Below, piece by piece: positions 57,752-57,843 of a stretch of DNA of 57,843 nucleotides (its first letter is position 1; each line of letters begins with the position of its first letter). The stretch is from NCBI RefSeq assembly GCF_016744625.1, contig NZ_JADGDZ010000012.1, positions 1 to 57,843 on the forward strand, read 5' to 3'. The translations under genes were made by a program, and so were the position numbers. The stretch is from Winogradskyella sp. GTDB taxonomy: Bacteria > Bacteroidota > Bacteroidia > Flavobacteriales > Flavobacteriaceae. The notes below the pieces were generated by a model. It made no database searches. It saw only the letters and a program-made list of their open reading frames with translations, and was not told the origin of the DNA.

Positions 57752-57843
57752 TTAAATGTATACTTCTAGCAGTTTTGCATAATCAGTCTTTAAATTATAA
57801 TTCTTAATTACAGCAGGAATCAGTATTGTTTCACCTTTAGAAA
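57752..57843 (-). CDS. C-terminal end of a mannose-6-phosphate isomerase-like gene, cut by the window edge
   Basis: Thirty codons before a TAA at 57754-57752 read SKGETILIPAVIKNYN and end AKLLEVYI. The GETxLIPA and LLEVYI pattern is the final cupin strand of type I phosphomannose isomerases of Bacteroidota. That enzyme interconverts fructose-6-phosphate and mannose-6-phosphate for glycan synthesis. The match is short, so the call is tentative. Confidence 0.6.
   Translation of the reverse strand, partial: SKGETILIPAVIKNYNLKTDYAKLLEVYI

Noticed and set aside
1-57843. Prophage, insertion sequence, integron or CRISPR
   Set aside because: No transposase, integrase, capsid or Cas motif and no regularly spaced direct repeats were seen; only small interspersed palindromes.

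Overview
The window reads as chromosomal DNA of a marine-type member of the Flavobacteriaceae (Bacteroidota). Grounds: low G+C (about one third by eye); genes start without Shine-Dalgarno sequences; several promoters have the Bacteroidota -7 element TAnnTTTG, one with TTTG exactly 19 bases upstream; there is a type IX secretion sorting tail, a CarboxypepD_reg/TonB-dependent receptor, a DUF4295 gene beside rpmB-rpmG, and other families typical of the group. I see no phage, transposase, integrase, CRISPR array or rRNA operon. The genus cannot be fixed from this sequence alone.

Layout. 1-6.1 kb (minus strand): cut-off amidase lipoprotein, unknown protein, ftsY, the ribosomal set rpmB-rpmG-DUF4295 with its own consensus promoter, then a 3'-5' exonuclease / fumarylacetoacetate hydrolase-like / HPt / cinA run. 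6.3-7.5 kb (plus): a small sigma-factor module. 7.6-13.9 kb (minus): 2-oxoacid dehydrogenase E2, a family 2 glycosyltransferase, recR and a large secreted T9SS protein. 14-21.9 kb: sodium:solute symporter, CoA-binding protein, TonB-dependent receptor, ketoacyl-ACP synthase III, htpG. 22-32.3 kb (plus): mostly single-gene units, including two beta-lactamase-fold serine hydrolases, a transglutaminase-like protein, a VOC protein, and WYL, LytTR and Crp-type regulators, then a three-gene epimerase/MOSC operon; five units here end in closely related terminator hairpins. 32.5-41.3 kb (plus): unknown protein, pyruvate carboxylase, two methyltransferases (one RlmF), CPBP membrane protease, DEAD-box helicase, DUF2306-like protein. 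41.3-47.1 kb: two ECF sigma operons around a large membrane protein. 47.3-50 kb: carboxypeptidase-regulatory-like protein, a DoxX-like gene broken by a nonsense codon, a VanX-type dipeptidase and AlkB. 50.4-54.6 kb: alpha/beta hydrolase, then an SPFH operon containing a second hydrolase and several very small genes. 54.6-57.8 kb: DUF819 transporter, DUF4369 lipoprotein, acetyltransferase, tRNA-Thr, small protein and the 3' end of a mannose-6-phosphate isomerase-like gene.

The most useful new reading is regulatory. The ECF sigma gene starting at 46579 and the divergent small membrane-protein gene at 46727 have mirrored, near-identical promoters (TTGTAACCT, 16 bases, CGTC after GTAACC). Close matches with spacing one base shorter lie upstream of, and in the same direction as, a CPBP protease (38903), a serine hydrolase (24013) and a TonB-dependent receptor (15969). 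This suggests a cell-envelope regulon that can be read from this window. The second ECF operon has its own different candidate promoter (TGAAAC-N16-CGTT).

Other points: an interspersed repeat element lies in frame inside the linker of the E2 acyltransferase; several families of small interspersed palindromes sit between genes; a perfect 24-base palindrome lies ahead of the hydrolase at 50383; and DoxX-like has a premature TAA followed by 30 intact in-frame codons. Functional names rest on motif recognition by reading, not on database searches.
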